A stretch of 64,000 bases of DNA from Aeolococcus sp035552595 (lineage in GTDB: Bacteria > Chloroflexota > Dormibacteria > Aeolococcales > Aeolococcaceae), in contig DASZKZ010000032.1 of NCBI GenBank assembly GCA_035552595.1, positions 1 through 64,000 on the forward strand, read 5' to 3'. The notes below the pieces were generated by a model, which ran no database searches, was not told the DNA's origin, and saw nothing but the letters and a program-made list of their open reading frames with translations. A program made the position numbers and the translations under genes. Each line of letters starts with the position of its first letter. The stretch's first letter is position 1. Shown here piece by piece: positions 42,417 through 51,011 of this stretch.

Positions 42417-44167
42417 CAGCGGATCGCGCGTCGCGGGCGGCGGGCGGGGTGCCCGGACCCGGCCGCCACCGTGGCGATCGCCTCCCCACGCAGCTCCACG
42501 GCGCGTGCTCGGGCGGCGTCGGTGACCAGCCCCGACATCAGCCGGGCGATCTCCTCGACGCGGCCCTCCGCGTCGACGGGCTCGATGGCCGCGACGCTGC
42601 CTCGTCCGTTGTCCCGCTTGCGCACCACCAGGTGGCGCGCGGCCCGCGAGGCGATCTCGGCTCGGTGGGTCACCGCCACCACCTGGCGCTGCTCGCCCGC
42701 TGCGGCGAGCAGGTCGCCGACGCGCGCCGCCGTCTCCCCACCGATGCCCGAATCCACCTCATCGAGCACCAGAAGGGGCGATCCGGTCTCGGTGACGCAG
42801 GCCGACAGCGCCAGCACCAGGCGGGACAGCTCGCCCCCGGAGGGACCCTGATCGAGCGGCGCCGGCGCGGTGCCGCGGTTGGTGCTGAGGCGGATCTCCA
42901 CCTCATCGATGCCGCCCGGCCCGCACCGGACCAGGGCGCCGCCGACCTCGACGCCGGCGGGGTCGGCGCGGCGCTCGAGGGCGATGCGGAGCCGGGCGTG
43001 GGGCAGCTCGAGGAGCCGGAGGGCGCTCTCCACCTCGCGCTCCAGCCGGCGAGCCGCCTGGCGCCGCCGCTCGGAGAGCTGGACGGCGAGCTCCCCGGCG
43101 CGATCGCGAGCAGCCGCCACCTCCGCCTCCGCCGCGCCCAGGCGGGCGCCGCCGTCCTCGCCGGCAGCGAGGAGCTGGCGCGCCGCTTCCAGCGCCTCGG
43201 CAGCCTGCTCGATGGAGCCGTGACGGCGGCGTACCCGGGAGAGCATGTCGAGGCGCTCCTCGACCTCGGCGAGCCGGGCCTGGTCGAGGCCGATGCCGCC
43301 GGCGTGGCCCCGGGCCGATGCGCCCAGCTCACGGAGCCGGTCGACCAGGGCAGCCGCCTCCCCGGCCAGCGTGTCGAGGGCCGGGTCCACCCCCTCGAGG
43401 GCCAGCGACGCGTCCAGGGCTCCGGCCAGGAGATCGGCCGCGCCGGACGACTCCTCGTCCCCGGCGGCGGCACGGCGCAGCGCTTCCGATGCAGCCAGCA
43501 GAGCGGCCGCGTTGCGCAGCCGCAGCCGCTCCGCAGCCAGGTGGTCGTCCTCGCCGGGAACCAGGGCCAACGCGCTGAGGTCGGCGACCGTCTGCCGCGC
43601 CGCGTCCACCTCCGCGGTCCCCGCCGCCTGGCGGCGGCGCACGTCCTCGAGGGAGGCCTGCGCGGAGCGCCAGGATCCCACCCCTTGGCGGACCTGGTCG
43701 CGGAGATCGAGGGCTGAGGCCGCCAGGTCGAGGAGATCCCGCTGCCGGCCGCGTTCCAGCAGACGCTGGCTGGCACCCTGGAGGGTGATCTCGGCCAGGG
43801 CCTCCCCGACCTCGCGGAGGACCGCCTGGGACACCAGCGCCCCGTTGATCCGGCACGAGCCCCGCCCCACCCGGGTGATCTCGCGGGACAGGGTGGTCAG
43901 CTCGTCGGGCGGCACCCCGATGTCGCTGAGACGGGGGTGCAGGGAGGGCGGCAGGTGGTCGAAGACGGCGCTGACCCGGGCGGCGACGGCGCCGGAGCGG
44001 ATGGGGTCGCCATCGGCCCGCCCGCCGAGGGCGAGGCGCAGGGCCGTGATGCACACCGATTTGCCCGCTCCGGTCTCGCCCGTGAGGGCGGTGAATCCCT
44101 CCCCGAAGGGCACCACCGCCTCCTCGAAGACGGCGAGGTCGCGGATGCGGACCTCGACCAGGCTCAC
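42416..44167 (-). CDS. recN: DNA repair protein RecN
   Basis: RecN is an SMC-like ATPase used in double-strand-break repair. The 583-residue protein has Walker A TGETGAGKSVCI (about residues 30-41), two long coiled-coil arms rich in Ala, Arg and Glu, an ABC signature region GPSGGELSRLVLAL and Walker B LLVLDEVDSGIGGETA. Its stop shares one base with the scpA ATG, and it overlaps nadK by 4 bp. Confidence 0.96.
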   Translation of the reverse strand: MSLVEVRIRDLAVFEEAVVPFGEGFTALTGETGAGKSVCITALRLALGGRADGDPIRSGAVAARVSAVFDHLPPSLHPRLSDIGVPPDELTTLSREITRVGRGSCRINGALVSQAVLREVGEALAEITLQGASQRLLERGRQRDLLDLAASALDLRDQVRQGVGSWRSAQASLEDVRRRQAAGTAEVDAARQTVADLSALALVPGEDDHLAAERLRLRNAAALLAASEALRRAAAGDEESSGAADLLAGALDASLALEGVDPALDTLAGEAAALVDRLRELGASARGHAGGIGLDQARLAEVEERLDMLSRVRRRHGSIEQAAEALEAARQLLAAGEDGGARLGAAEAEVAAARDRAGELAVQLSERRRQAARRLEREVESALRLLELPHARLRIALERRADPAGVEVGGALVRCGPGGIDEVEIRLSTNRGTAPAPLDQGPSGGELSRLVLALSACVTETGSPLLVLDEVDSGIGGETAARVGDLLAAAGEQRQVVAVTHRAEIASRAARHLVVRKRDNGRGSVAAIEPVDAEGRVEEIARLMSGLVTDAARARAVELRGEAIATVAAGSGHPARRPRRAIR

Positions 44168-45063
44168 CGCCAGGCCTCGATCACCGGCGGAGCCTCGTCA
44201 GAGTCGCTGGGGCGGAGCAGGTCCGGCCGCTCCAGGCCCTTGAGGGGCAGCCCGAAGCGGACCTTCTCGCGGAGGCGACGCAGGAAGGACGGCGAATCGT
44301 CGAAGCGCACGAAGGCCAGCTCCGGCCCCGGCCGGATGATCATCGCCGCGGCATGGCGGAGCCGGATCTCCGAGATGCCGTCGGCGGCGACGTTGACCCG
44401 GCCGCGCTCGACGGTGACGCGCAGGGTGACCACCTCAGGCAGGACGATCGCCCTGGTGATCACCGCGTGGGGCGCCAGCGGCACCACCACGATGGCCCGA
44501 ACCCGGGGATCGATGGGCGGCCCGCCGGCGCTGAGCGCGTACGCCGTGGAGCCGGTGGCGGTGGCGACCACCACACCGTCGGCGTCGAAGTCGCCGAGCA
44601 GCTCGCCGTCCTGCTCGACGCGGATCCGGGCCACGGCGACCCCGCTCGACTTCACCGCCACCTCGTTGAGGGCCAGAGTCTGCCAGGGAGGGTTGTCGCC
44701 GTCGCCGGGCACGGTGGCCTCGAGCATCGAGCGGCGCTGGGTGTGGTAGCGGCCCGCCGCGAAGGCCTCGAGCGCGCGGGGCAGGTCGGCCACCTCGACG
44801 TCGGTGAGGAAGCCGAGACGGCCGCGATTGACACCGAGCACGGGGATCCCGCGCGGCGCCGCCAGGCGGGCGCCGTAGAGGAAGGTGCCGTCGCCCCCGA
44901 TGGTGACCAGCAGCTCGGTGGCACCGGCGTGCTCGGCCAGGACCGCCTCAGGCTCGCGGACCTCGATCCAGACCCCGAAGCCGAGCTCCCGGGCTCGGAC
45001 GGCGGCGGCTTCGGCGGCGTGCTGCTCGCCGGGATGGAGCAGGAACCCGATCTCGCGGGTCAC
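44164..45063 (-). CDS. nadK: NAD kinase
   Basis: NadK makes NADP from NAD and ATP or polyphosphate. Motifs are VTIGGDGTFLYGARLAA (about 50-66), LGVNRGRLGFLTD and TATGSTAYALSAGGP. From the GTG at 45061-45063 it is 299 aa; the start overlaps tlyA by 4 bp and the stop overlaps recN by 4 bp. The tlyA-nadK-recN order is conserved in actinobacteria and many other groups. Confidence 0.96.
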   Translation of the reverse strand: MTREIGFLLHPGEQHAAEAAAVRARELGFGVWIEVREPEAVLAEHAGATELLVTIGGDGTFLYGARLAAPRGIPVLGVNRGRLGFLTDVEVADLPRALEAFAAGRYHTQRRSMLEATVPGDGDNPPWQTLALNEVAVKSSGVAVARIRVEQDGELLGDFDADGVVVATATGSTAYALSAGGPPIDPRVRAIVVVPLAPHAVITRAIVLPEVVTLRVTVERGRVNVAADGISEIRLRHAAAMIIRPGPELAFVRFDDSPSFLRRLREKVRFGLPLKGLERPDLLRPSDSDEAPPVIEAWR

Positions 45064-45821
45064 GCGGTGGCCTCGGGGAGGCGGAGGTGGACCAGCCATT
45101 CCTGGTTGCCCTTGGTGCCGCGCACACCGGCCGGGACGGCATCGTCCACGACCACCGCCATGGTGGCGGCGGCCCAATCCCGGAACGCGGCCAGCGCCGC
45201 GGCGGTCACCTCCGGATCGCGGACCACTCCGCCGCGGGCGACCCCGCCTCGGGGAGCCTCGAACTGAGGTTTGAAGAGGGCCACCACCTCGGCGCCGGGA
45301 GCCAGCAGCGCCAGGTTGGGGAGCACCGCGCGCAGCGAGATGAACGAGAGGTCGAGCGTGACCAGCGAGGGCGACGGTCCCTCCAGCGCCGCCAGGGTGC
45401 GCACGTTGGTGCGATCCATGACGCGGACACGCGGGTCCGCGGCGAGCCGCGGGTCGAGCTGGCCGCGACCCACGTCGACGGCATAGACGAGGGTCGCGCC
45501 GCGGCGCAGGAGGACGTCGGTGAACCCCCCGGTGCTGGCGCCGGCGTCGAGGCAGACCCGGCCCGAGCACTCCACCCCGAAGTGATCGAGGGCGGAGTCG
45601 AGCTTCAGCCCTCCCCGTCCGGCCCAGGGGTGATCCCGATCGGTTAGCCGCACCTGGGCGGCGCTGGCGACGGCGAGCGCGGCGCTGTCCGCCGTCACCC
45701 CGTCCACCTCCACCAGGCCGGCGGCGATCAGCGCCTGGGCCCGCCGGCGGGTGTCGGCCAGGCCGCGCTCCACGAGCAGATCGTCGAGTCGGGACCGCGA
45801 CAGGGTGGCCACGCCGCTCAT
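45060..45821 (-). CDS. tlyA: TlyA family rRNA 2'-O-methyltransferase
   Basis: The canonical TlyA copy: an S4 domain (RLDDLLVERGLADTRRRAQALI) followed by VSRGG-like AGRGGLKLDSALDHF, SAM loop LDAGASTGGFTDVLLRRGA, VTLDLSFISLRAVLP, ALFKPQFEAPRGGVARGGVVRD and a C-terminal GNQEWLVHL. TlyA methylates C1409 (16S) and/or C1920 (23S) and affects capreomycin sensitivity in mycobacteria. The ATG 45821 start gives 253 aa. It overlaps nadK by 4 bp. Confidence 0.94.
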   Translation of the reverse strand: MSGVATLSRSRLDDLLVERGLADTRRRAQALIAAGLVEVDGVTADSAALAVASAAQVRLTDRDHPWAGRGGLKLDSALDHFGVECSGRVCLDAGASTGGFTDVLLRRGATLVYAVDVGRGQLDPRLAADPRVRVMDRTNVRTLAALEGPSPSLVTLDLSFISLRAVLPNLALLAPGAEVVALFKPQFEAPRGGVARGGVVRDPEVTAAALAAFRDWAAATMAVVVDDAVPAGVRGTKGNQEWLVHLRLPEATA

Positions 45822-45846
45822 CCTACACAGATCAGCGTATGTGCGC

Positions 45847-46212
45847 TCAAAAGGGGATGTCGTCGGGGTCGACGGGGCGGCCGTGCGGGATGGCTGCCGG
45901 CGCGGCCTCGCCGAAGAGCTGCTGCTCGGCGGTGCGGGCTCCCTCAGCGAGGGCTGCCGGCGCCTGCTCAGAACGGCCCGTGGGAGGTTGGAAGGGCCTC
46001 TCCACCTCCCCCGCCGCACGCACCACCAGCTGGCTGATCTTCTGCTCGGTTCGGTCGAGCAGCTGGGCGCAGTGCCGGGTGAGAGCGGCGCCGCGCTCGT
46101 ACGCGCTGATCGCGGCCTCCAGCTCGACGTCGCCCCGCTCCAGGCGGGCGATGATCAGGTCGAGCTCGGCGAGGGCCGCCTCGTAGCTCATGGTGGTGAG
46201 GTCGTCAGCCAT
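45847..46212 (-). CDS. xseB: Exodeoxyribonuclease VII small subunit
   Basis: XseB is the small helical subunit of exonuclease VII. The N-terminal 75 residues carry the family motif SYEAALAELDLIIARLERGDVELEAAISAYERG. The remaining about 45 residues form an unusual Ala/Glu/Pro-rich C-terminal extension ending in DPDDIPF. From ATG 46212 it is 121 aa and overlaps the xseA stop by 8 bp. Confidence 0.93.
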   Translation of the reverse strand: MADDLTTMSYEAALAELDLIIARLERGDVELEAAISAYERGAALTRHCAQLLDRTEQKISQLVVRAAGEVERPFQPPTGRSEQAPAALAEGARTAEQQLFGEAAPAAIPHGRPVDPDDIPF

Positions 46213-47623
46213 GGTCGTCCCCGTTGCTGGCTCGCTGTCCCGGCTGATCATCGTACATTCGTTCGCGATCCGCCCCAACCGCCACGCCGTCGGGCAGGAC
46301 CCGGCTGACCAGGCTGCCGCTGGCCAGGCGGGTGCGCAGCACGGCTCCGGGGGCGACCTCCGCGGCGCTGGTGATGACGCCGCCGCTGGCGGCGTCGACG
46401 GTGATCGAGTAGCCGCGATCGATGACGCGCAGCGGCGAGAGGGCGTCGAGCCGGCCGCGCAGGCCCTCGAGGTGGCGGCGGCGCCCGTTGATGGCGCGCG
46501 CCACCTCTCCGTCGAGGCGGGTGGCTCGGCCGGCCAGCCGCTCGCGCTGCAGAGGCAGCGAGCGCAGCGGCGAGTGCACCGCCAGCGAGCCCCGGAGGCG
46601 CTCGAGGTGACGCTGCCTGCCGCTGACGCCGGCGAGGAGCGCGCCCCGAAGGCGGACCTCCCGTGCGGCCACATCCTGGCGCATCCGGGAGAGGCGCAGG
46701 GCCGGGGAGAGCTGGTCGAGGCGGCGCAACCTGCTCTGCGCGCCCTCGCGCTTGTGGGCCAGCTCGCCCCGCAGCGCCTCGCGAAGGCGGCGCTCGCGGG
46801 TCGCGAGTTCCCCGCGAAGCTGTCCACAACTGGGAACCGCCGTCTCCGCCGCCGCCGACGGTGTGGCGGCGCGGTGGTCGGCGGCGAGGTCGGCGATGGT
46901 GATGTCGGTCTCGTGGCCGACGCCGGAGACCACGGGCACCGGGCAGGCGCGGATGGCCCGCGCCACCGCCTCGTCGTTGAACGCCATGAGGTCCTCTAGC
47001 GACCCCCCGCCGCGAACCAGGAGGACGACCTCGACGCCGCGGGCGCGTCCGGCGCGGCGCAGCGCGGCGACGATGGTCTCGGCCGCTCCCTCCCCCTGCA
47101 CTGTCGCTGAGGAGAACACCACCTCGACACACGGAGCGCGGCGGCTCATCACTGTGATGACGTCGTGCAGCGCCGCCCCGGTGCGCGATGTCACCACGGC
47201 GACGCGTGCCGGGAGGAGCGGCAGAGGCCTCTTGAGACGCTCGTCGAAGAGACCCTCCGCGAGGAGAGCTCGTTTGCGCTGCTCCACGGCGAGCGCCAGC
47301 GCCCCCACCCCGCTCGGCTCCAGACGGTCGACGATGAGCTGGTAACGCCCCTGCAGCGCGTACACGGTCACCTGCCCATGGGCGACCACGGTCATGCCGT
47401 TCTCGGGCGCAAAAGGGACGCGCAGAGCATTGGTCCGAAAGCAGACCGACCCCAGCGCCGAGGAGCCGTCCTTGAGGGTGAAGTAGAGGTGACCGGAGGC
47501 GGGCCGGGTGAGGTTGCTGATCTCCCCCTCCACGAGGACATCCTCCAGGTCCGGTTGGGCTGCCAGGGCGTTGCCGACCAGCGCCGTCAGCTCGGTCACG
47601 GTGTAGGGACCGCGCCCGCTCAC
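46205..47623 (-). CDS. xseA: Exodeoxyribonuclease VII large subunit
   Basis: XseA degrades single-stranded DNA together with XseB. The 472-residue chain starts with an OB domain (VEGEISNLTRPASGHLYFTLKD), then the catalytic region with RVAVVTSRTGAALHDVITVMSRRAP, LLVRGGGSLEDLMAFNDEAVARAI and SGVGHETDITIADLAADHRAATPSAAAE, and long coiled-coil repeats. It is coupled to nusB by a 4-bp overlap. Confidence 0.96.
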   Translation of the reverse strand: MSGRGPYTVTELTALVGNALAAQPDLEDVLVEGEISNLTRPASGHLYFTLKDGSSALGSVCFRTNALRVPFAPENGMTVVAHGQVTVYALQGRYQLIVDRLEPSGVGALALAVEQRKRALLAEGLFDERLKRPLPLLPARVAVVTSRTGAALHDVITVMSRRAPCVEVVFSSATVQGEGAAETIVAALRRAGRARGVEVVLLVRGGGSLEDLMAFNDEAVARAIRACPVPVVSGVGHETDITIADLAADHRAATPSAAAETAVPSCGQLRGELATRERRLREALRGELAHKREGAQSRLRRLDQLSPALRLSRMRQDVAAREVRLRGALLAGVSGRQRHLERLRGSLAVHSPLRSLPLQRERLAGRATRLDGEVARAINGRRRHLEGLRGRLDALSPLRVIDRGYSITVDAASGGVITSAAEVAPGAVLRTRLASGSLVSRVLPDGVAVGADRERMYDDQPGQRASNGDDHG

Positions 47624-48039
47624 ACCCGCTCCCGCGCGATCTGTCCGAGGACGCCGTTGACATAGTTCACGGCGTCGTCGCCGGCGTAGGCGCGAGCCAG
47701 CTCCAGCGATTCGTCGACGATCACCGCGACCGGGGTGCCGTCGCTCTCCAGCAGCTCGCAGGTGCCGAGCCGGAGGACGGCGCGCTCCACCTTGCCGACG
47801 TCGGCGAGCGACCAGCGGCTGGCCGCGGTCACCGCCGCGTCGATGCGCTCCCGGTTCTCCAGGCAGCCGAGCACGAGGCGCTGCGCGAACGCGCGGACGT
47901 CGGCGGTGGCACCGACCTCCTCCGCCTGATAGGCCAGCGACGTGCTCGCGTCCTTGTCGGTTCCCTCCAGCTCGAAGAGCACTCGCAGGGCGAGCTCACG
48001 GCCGCGTCGCCGGCGCCCGCCGCCGCCCGGGGTGGTCAC
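47620..48039 (-). CDS. nusB: Transcription antitermination factor NusB
   Basis: NusB with NusE binds boxA of rRNA leaders. The 139-residue helical protein starts with a basic Gly/Arg lead then RELALRVLFELEG, and has VERAVLRLGTCELLE and VIVDESLELARAYAGDDAVNYVNGVLGQIA, the family C-terminal signature. It overlaps asp23 and xseA by 4 bp each. Confidence 0.95.
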   Translation of the reverse strand: MTTPGGGGRRRRGRELALRVLFELEGTDKDASTSLAYQAEEVGATADVRAFAQRLVLGCLENRERIDAAVTAASRWSLADVGKVERAVLRLGTCELLESDGTPVAVIVDESLELARAYAGDDAVNYVNGVLGQIARERV

Positions 48040-48422
48040 GAGAAGACCACCTCGCTGACGAACACGTTGACGGCGGCCAGGGGGAGCCCGAGCATGCGGC
48101 GGATGGCGTCGCCCACGGCGCGCTGCACCTGCGCTCCCACCGCGGCCACATTGGCACCCGCTTCCATGACGATCCAGAGGTCGATGAGCAGGCCGTCGTC
48201 ACGAAGCTCGACGCGCGCCCCGCGATGAGCCACGCGGCGGCGAAGGATGCGTTCGATGGACTGCCCGCCCGGCCGGTACATGGCGTGGACACCGTCGACC
48301 TGCAGCGCGGTCAGCGCCGCGATCCAGGCCACCACGTCGTTGGCGACCCTGGTGACGCCCAGGCCGTCACGCCCGTCGCCGCCGCCGCCGCCGATCTCCA
48401 TGGTGGATGCTGCCTCGGTCAC
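48036..48422 (-). CDS. Asp23/Gls24 family envelope stress response protein
   Basis: A 128-residue Asp23-family protein, identified from GLGVTRVANDVVAWIAALTALQVDGVHAM and LLIDLWIVMEAGANVAAVGAQVQRAVGDAI. Family members are membrane-associated and linked to cell-wall stress in Firmicutes. It lies between efp and nusB, the usual location of this gene in Gram-positive-like genomes, overlapping both by 4 bp. Confidence 0.88.
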   Translation of the reverse strand: MTEAASTMEIGGGGGDGRDGLGVTRVANDVVAWIAALTALQVDGVHAMYRPGGQSIERILRRRVAHRGARVELRDDGLLIDLWIVMEAGANVAAVGAQVQRAVGDAIRRMLGLPLAAVNVFVSEVVFS

Positions 48423-48979
48423 GACACCCGCTCCACGTACCTTCCGGTGCGCGTGTCGACCCGGATGCGCTCTCCCTCGTTGACGAAGAGGGGGACGTCC
48501 ACGACCAGGCCGGTCTCCACCGTCGCCGGTTTGAAGGCCGCGTTGGCGGTGTCACCCTTGAATCCCGGGTCGGTCTGCGCCACCGTCAGCTCGACCGACG
48601 TGGGTAGATCGATGCCCAGCACCTTGCCGTCATAGGTGAGCAGGAAGAGGTTGTCGTTCTCCTTGAGGTACTGGCGCGCCTCGCCGAGCTGAGAGGGCGT
48701 GAGCGGGAACTGGTCGTAGGTGGCGGTGTCCATGACCACGTAGTCGTCGCCGTCCTGATAGAGGTACTGCGCCTCGCTCCGTTCGATACGGGCGCGGCCG
48801 AACTTCTCCTCGGGCCGGAACGTCTCCTCGGTGACGGCTCCCGTCTGCAGGTTCTTGAACTTGGCGCGGACGATGGCGGTGCCCCGCCCCTGCTTGTTGT
48901 GGGCGAACTCGAGCACCTGGAGGAGCTCACCCTGGTGCTCCACCGTGGTTCCCGCTCTCAGGTCGCCCGCGCTGATCAT
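48419..48979 (-). CDS. efp: Elongation factor P, Arg32 at the loop tip
   Basis: EF-P relieves ribosome stalling at polyproline. The 186-residue protein has all three beta-barrel domains (IRAKFKN-like VRAKFKNLQTGAVTEETFRPEEKF; C-terminal GERIRVDTRTGRYVERVS). The modification loop reads HNKQGRGT, with Arg32 at the tip where E. coli has beta-lysylated Lys34 and Pseudomonas has EarP-rhamnosylated Arg32. No earP is in the window. It is coupled to aroQ and asp23 by 4-bp overlaps. Confidence 0.96.
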   Translation of the reverse strand: MISAGDLRAGTTVEHQGELLQVLEFAHNKQGRGTAIVRAKFKNLQTGAVTEETFRPEEKFGRARIERSEAQYLYQDGDDYVVMDTATYDQFPLTPSQLGEARQYLKENDNLFLLTYDGKVLGIDLPTSVELTVAQTDPGFKGDTANAAFKPATVETGLVVDVPLFVNEGERIRVDTRTGRYVERVS

Positions 48980-49431
48980 GGGGAGGTCTCCGTTGTGTCC
49001 GGCCCGGCCAGCCGGACGGCGGTCTGCAGCGCCATCACATAGCCGTCGGGGCCGGCGCCGGTGATGACCGCGCTCGCCGCCGCCGCCACGTGCGAGGTAC
49101 GACGGTACTCCTCGCGGCTGAGAATGTTGCTGAGGTGCACCTCGACGACAGGTCCCCCGAACCCGCGCAGGGCGTCGGCGAGGACCACGCTGGTGTGGGC
49201 CAGGCCGCCGGGATTGATGACGATGGCGTCGGCCTGCCCGTTCTCCTCCTCGATGAGATCGATGAGCGCGCCCTCGTGGTTGCTCAGCTCCCAGCGCAGA
49301 TCGACCTCGAGGGCGTCCGCCTCGCGGCGCAGCCTGTCGTGAATCTCGGCGAGCGTCGTCCGCCCGTAGACCTCCGGCTCACGACGCCCGATGGTGCCGA
49401 GATTGGGCCCGTTGAGCACCAGGATCCTCAT
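48976..49431 (-). CDS. aroQ: Type II 3-dehydroquinate dehydratase
   Basis: AroQ converts 3-dehydroquinate to 3-dehydroshikimate. The 151-residue enzyme shows LNGPNLGTIGRREPEVYG with the catalytic Tyr, INPGGLAHTSVVLADAL, and EVHLSNILSREEYRRTSHVA with the catalytic His region. The ATG at 49431 overlaps aroKB by 4 bp, so aroC, aroKB and aroQ are coupled. Confidence 0.95.
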   Translation of the reverse strand: MRILVLNGPNLGTIGRREPEVYGRTTLAEIHDRLRREADALEVDLRWELSNHEGALIDLIEEENGQADAIVINPGGLAHTSVVLADALRGFGGPVVEVHLSNILSREEYRRTSHVAAAASAVITGAGPDGYVMALQTAVRLAGPDTTETSP

Positions 49432-51011
49432 GCCGCCAGCGCCTCCGACAGAGCCTGCAGGACGGCGCCGGGTTCGACCACGACGCCGGTGACCGGGTCG
49501 CCCCGGCGGCGCAGCAGCACCCACCGTGCCACCCCGTCTCGCGCCTTCTTGTCGGCCCCCAGCTGGCCCGCGACGTCGTCAGCCAGCAGCCGGGGCCGCT
49601 GGCTGAGGCCGCACCGGTCCAGGAGCTCGTCCTGGCGGGCGATGTCGGTGGCTGGACATCCCGATTCGACGACGCTGAGCGCACCCGCCACACGCATCCC
49701 GAAGGCCACCGCCTCACCATGGTCGAGCCCGCTGCCCAGCCCCGTCAGTGCCTCCACCGCATGACCCACCGTGTGTCCATAGTTGAGAATCGCCCGCCGG
49801 CCTGATTCGCGCTCGTCGCCCGCCACCACGCCCGCCTTGAGCTCGCAGCATGCGCGCACCAGCTCGGCGAGAGCGTCGCGGTCGCGGCCGAGCGCCGGCT
49901 CGAGGCTGCGCTCGACCAGCTCGGCCAGCTCGCCGCCGCCGACCATAGACGATTTGACGATCTCGGCGAAGGCGGAGCGGAAGCTGCGGTCACCGAGCGG
50001 TCCGAGGACGGCGGGGTCGCAGAGCACGGCGCGCGGCTGCCAGAACACACCGGCGAGATTCTTGCCGCGGCGCAGGTTGACGGCAGTCTTGCCCCCGACG
50101 GCGCTGTCGACCATGGCCAGCAGGGTGGTGGGGACCACCACCCAGGCGATGCCGCGCAGGTAGGTGGCTGCGACCAGCCCGGCGACGTCGCCGACGCTGC
50201 CGCCGCCCACCGCCACGAGACAGTCGTCGCGCTCGAGGCCCGCGTCGCTGCACCGTTCCAGCAGGCTGCCGGCAACGCTCCACCGCTTGGCGTCCTCGCC
50301 GCCGCCGATCGCGAAGACCGTGGCCGCGACATGGTGGCGGCGGAGCCGCTCCGCAAGCGTCTCGGCAAGGCGGGCCACCGCCTCGTCGGCGATCAACACC
50401 ACCCGCCGCGCCGGCGACGGGATCTGCTCGGCGATGGCCTCGAGCACCCCGCCGCCGACTCGCACCAGGTAGGCACGGCCGGTCGCCACGCGCACCGCTC
50501 CGCGCAATGACGCGGCCACCCTCTCGGCCACGGCGGCGGGCGTCTGCTGATCGGTTCGGATGTGCATGTGAGCGCGGGCGTGCGCACCGCTGCGAGCGGC
50601 GCGCAGGTGGCGCAGCGTCTCCAATGGTGAGCCGGCCAGCAGGGGACGCCCATGTCCGTCCGCCCCCAGCCTGGTGGTCAGCTCCGCATCGGGCGCGTCG
50701 AGGCAGATCACGGTGGCGTGCCGCTCCAGAGTGTCGACGGCACCGTGCTGGGCGATGAGGCCGCCGCCGGCGGCGATCACCAGCGGCTCCGGCGACGCCA
50801 TCGCCTGTTCCGCGGCTCGCCGTTCCTCGGCGCGAAACCGGGCCTCGCCGAGGTCGGAGAAGACTCGAGCGACGCTCATCCCCAGACGGTTCTCGACGTC
50901 GGCGTCGATGTCGACCCACCCGCGTCCCAGCCGCGCCGCCAGCAGCGGCGCAACCGTGCTCTTGCCGCTGCCGGGCAGGCCGACGAGGACGACGTGGCCG
51001 ATGCCGCTCAC
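49428..51011 (-). CDS. aroKB: Bifunctional shikimate kinase / 3-dehydroquinate synthase
   Basis: A 527-residue fusion. Residues 1-165 are shikimate kinase with LVGLPGSGKSTVAPLLAARLG, DIDADVE and AAGGGLIA. The rest is dehydroquinate synthase with LVAVGGGSVGDVAG, VPTTLLAMVDSAVGGKTAVN, FWQPRAVLCDP and ILNYGHTVGHAVEAL (metal and substrate sites). The two steps are not consecutive, so the fusion probably serves co-regulation. The GTG start overlaps aroC by 4 bp. The enzymes act in the cytosolic shikimate pathway. Confidence 0.96.
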   Translation of the reverse strand: MSGIGHVVLVGLPGSGKSTVAPLLAARLGRGWVDIDADVENRLGMSVARVFSDLGEARFRAEERRAAEQAMASPEPLVIAAGGGLIAQHGAVDTLERHATVICLDAPDAELTTRLGADGHGRPLLAGSPLETLRHLRAARSGAHARAHMHIRTDQQTPAAVAERVAASLRGAVRVATGRAYLVRVGGGVLEAIAEQIPSPARRVVLIADEAVARLAETLAERLRRHHVAATVFAIGGGEDAKRWSVAGSLLERCSDAGLERDDCLVAVGGGSVGDVAGLVAATYLRGIAWVVVPTTLLAMVDSAVGGKTAVNLRRGKNLAGVFWQPRAVLCDPAVLGPLGDRSFRSAFAEIVKSSMVGGGELAELVERSLEPALGRDRDALAELVRACCELKAGVVAGDERESGRRAILNYGHTVGHAVEALTGLGSGLDHGEAVAFGMRVAGALSVVESGCPATDIARQDELLDRCGLSQRPRLLADDVAGQLGADKKARDGVARWVLLRRRGDPVTGVVVEPGAVLQALSEALAA

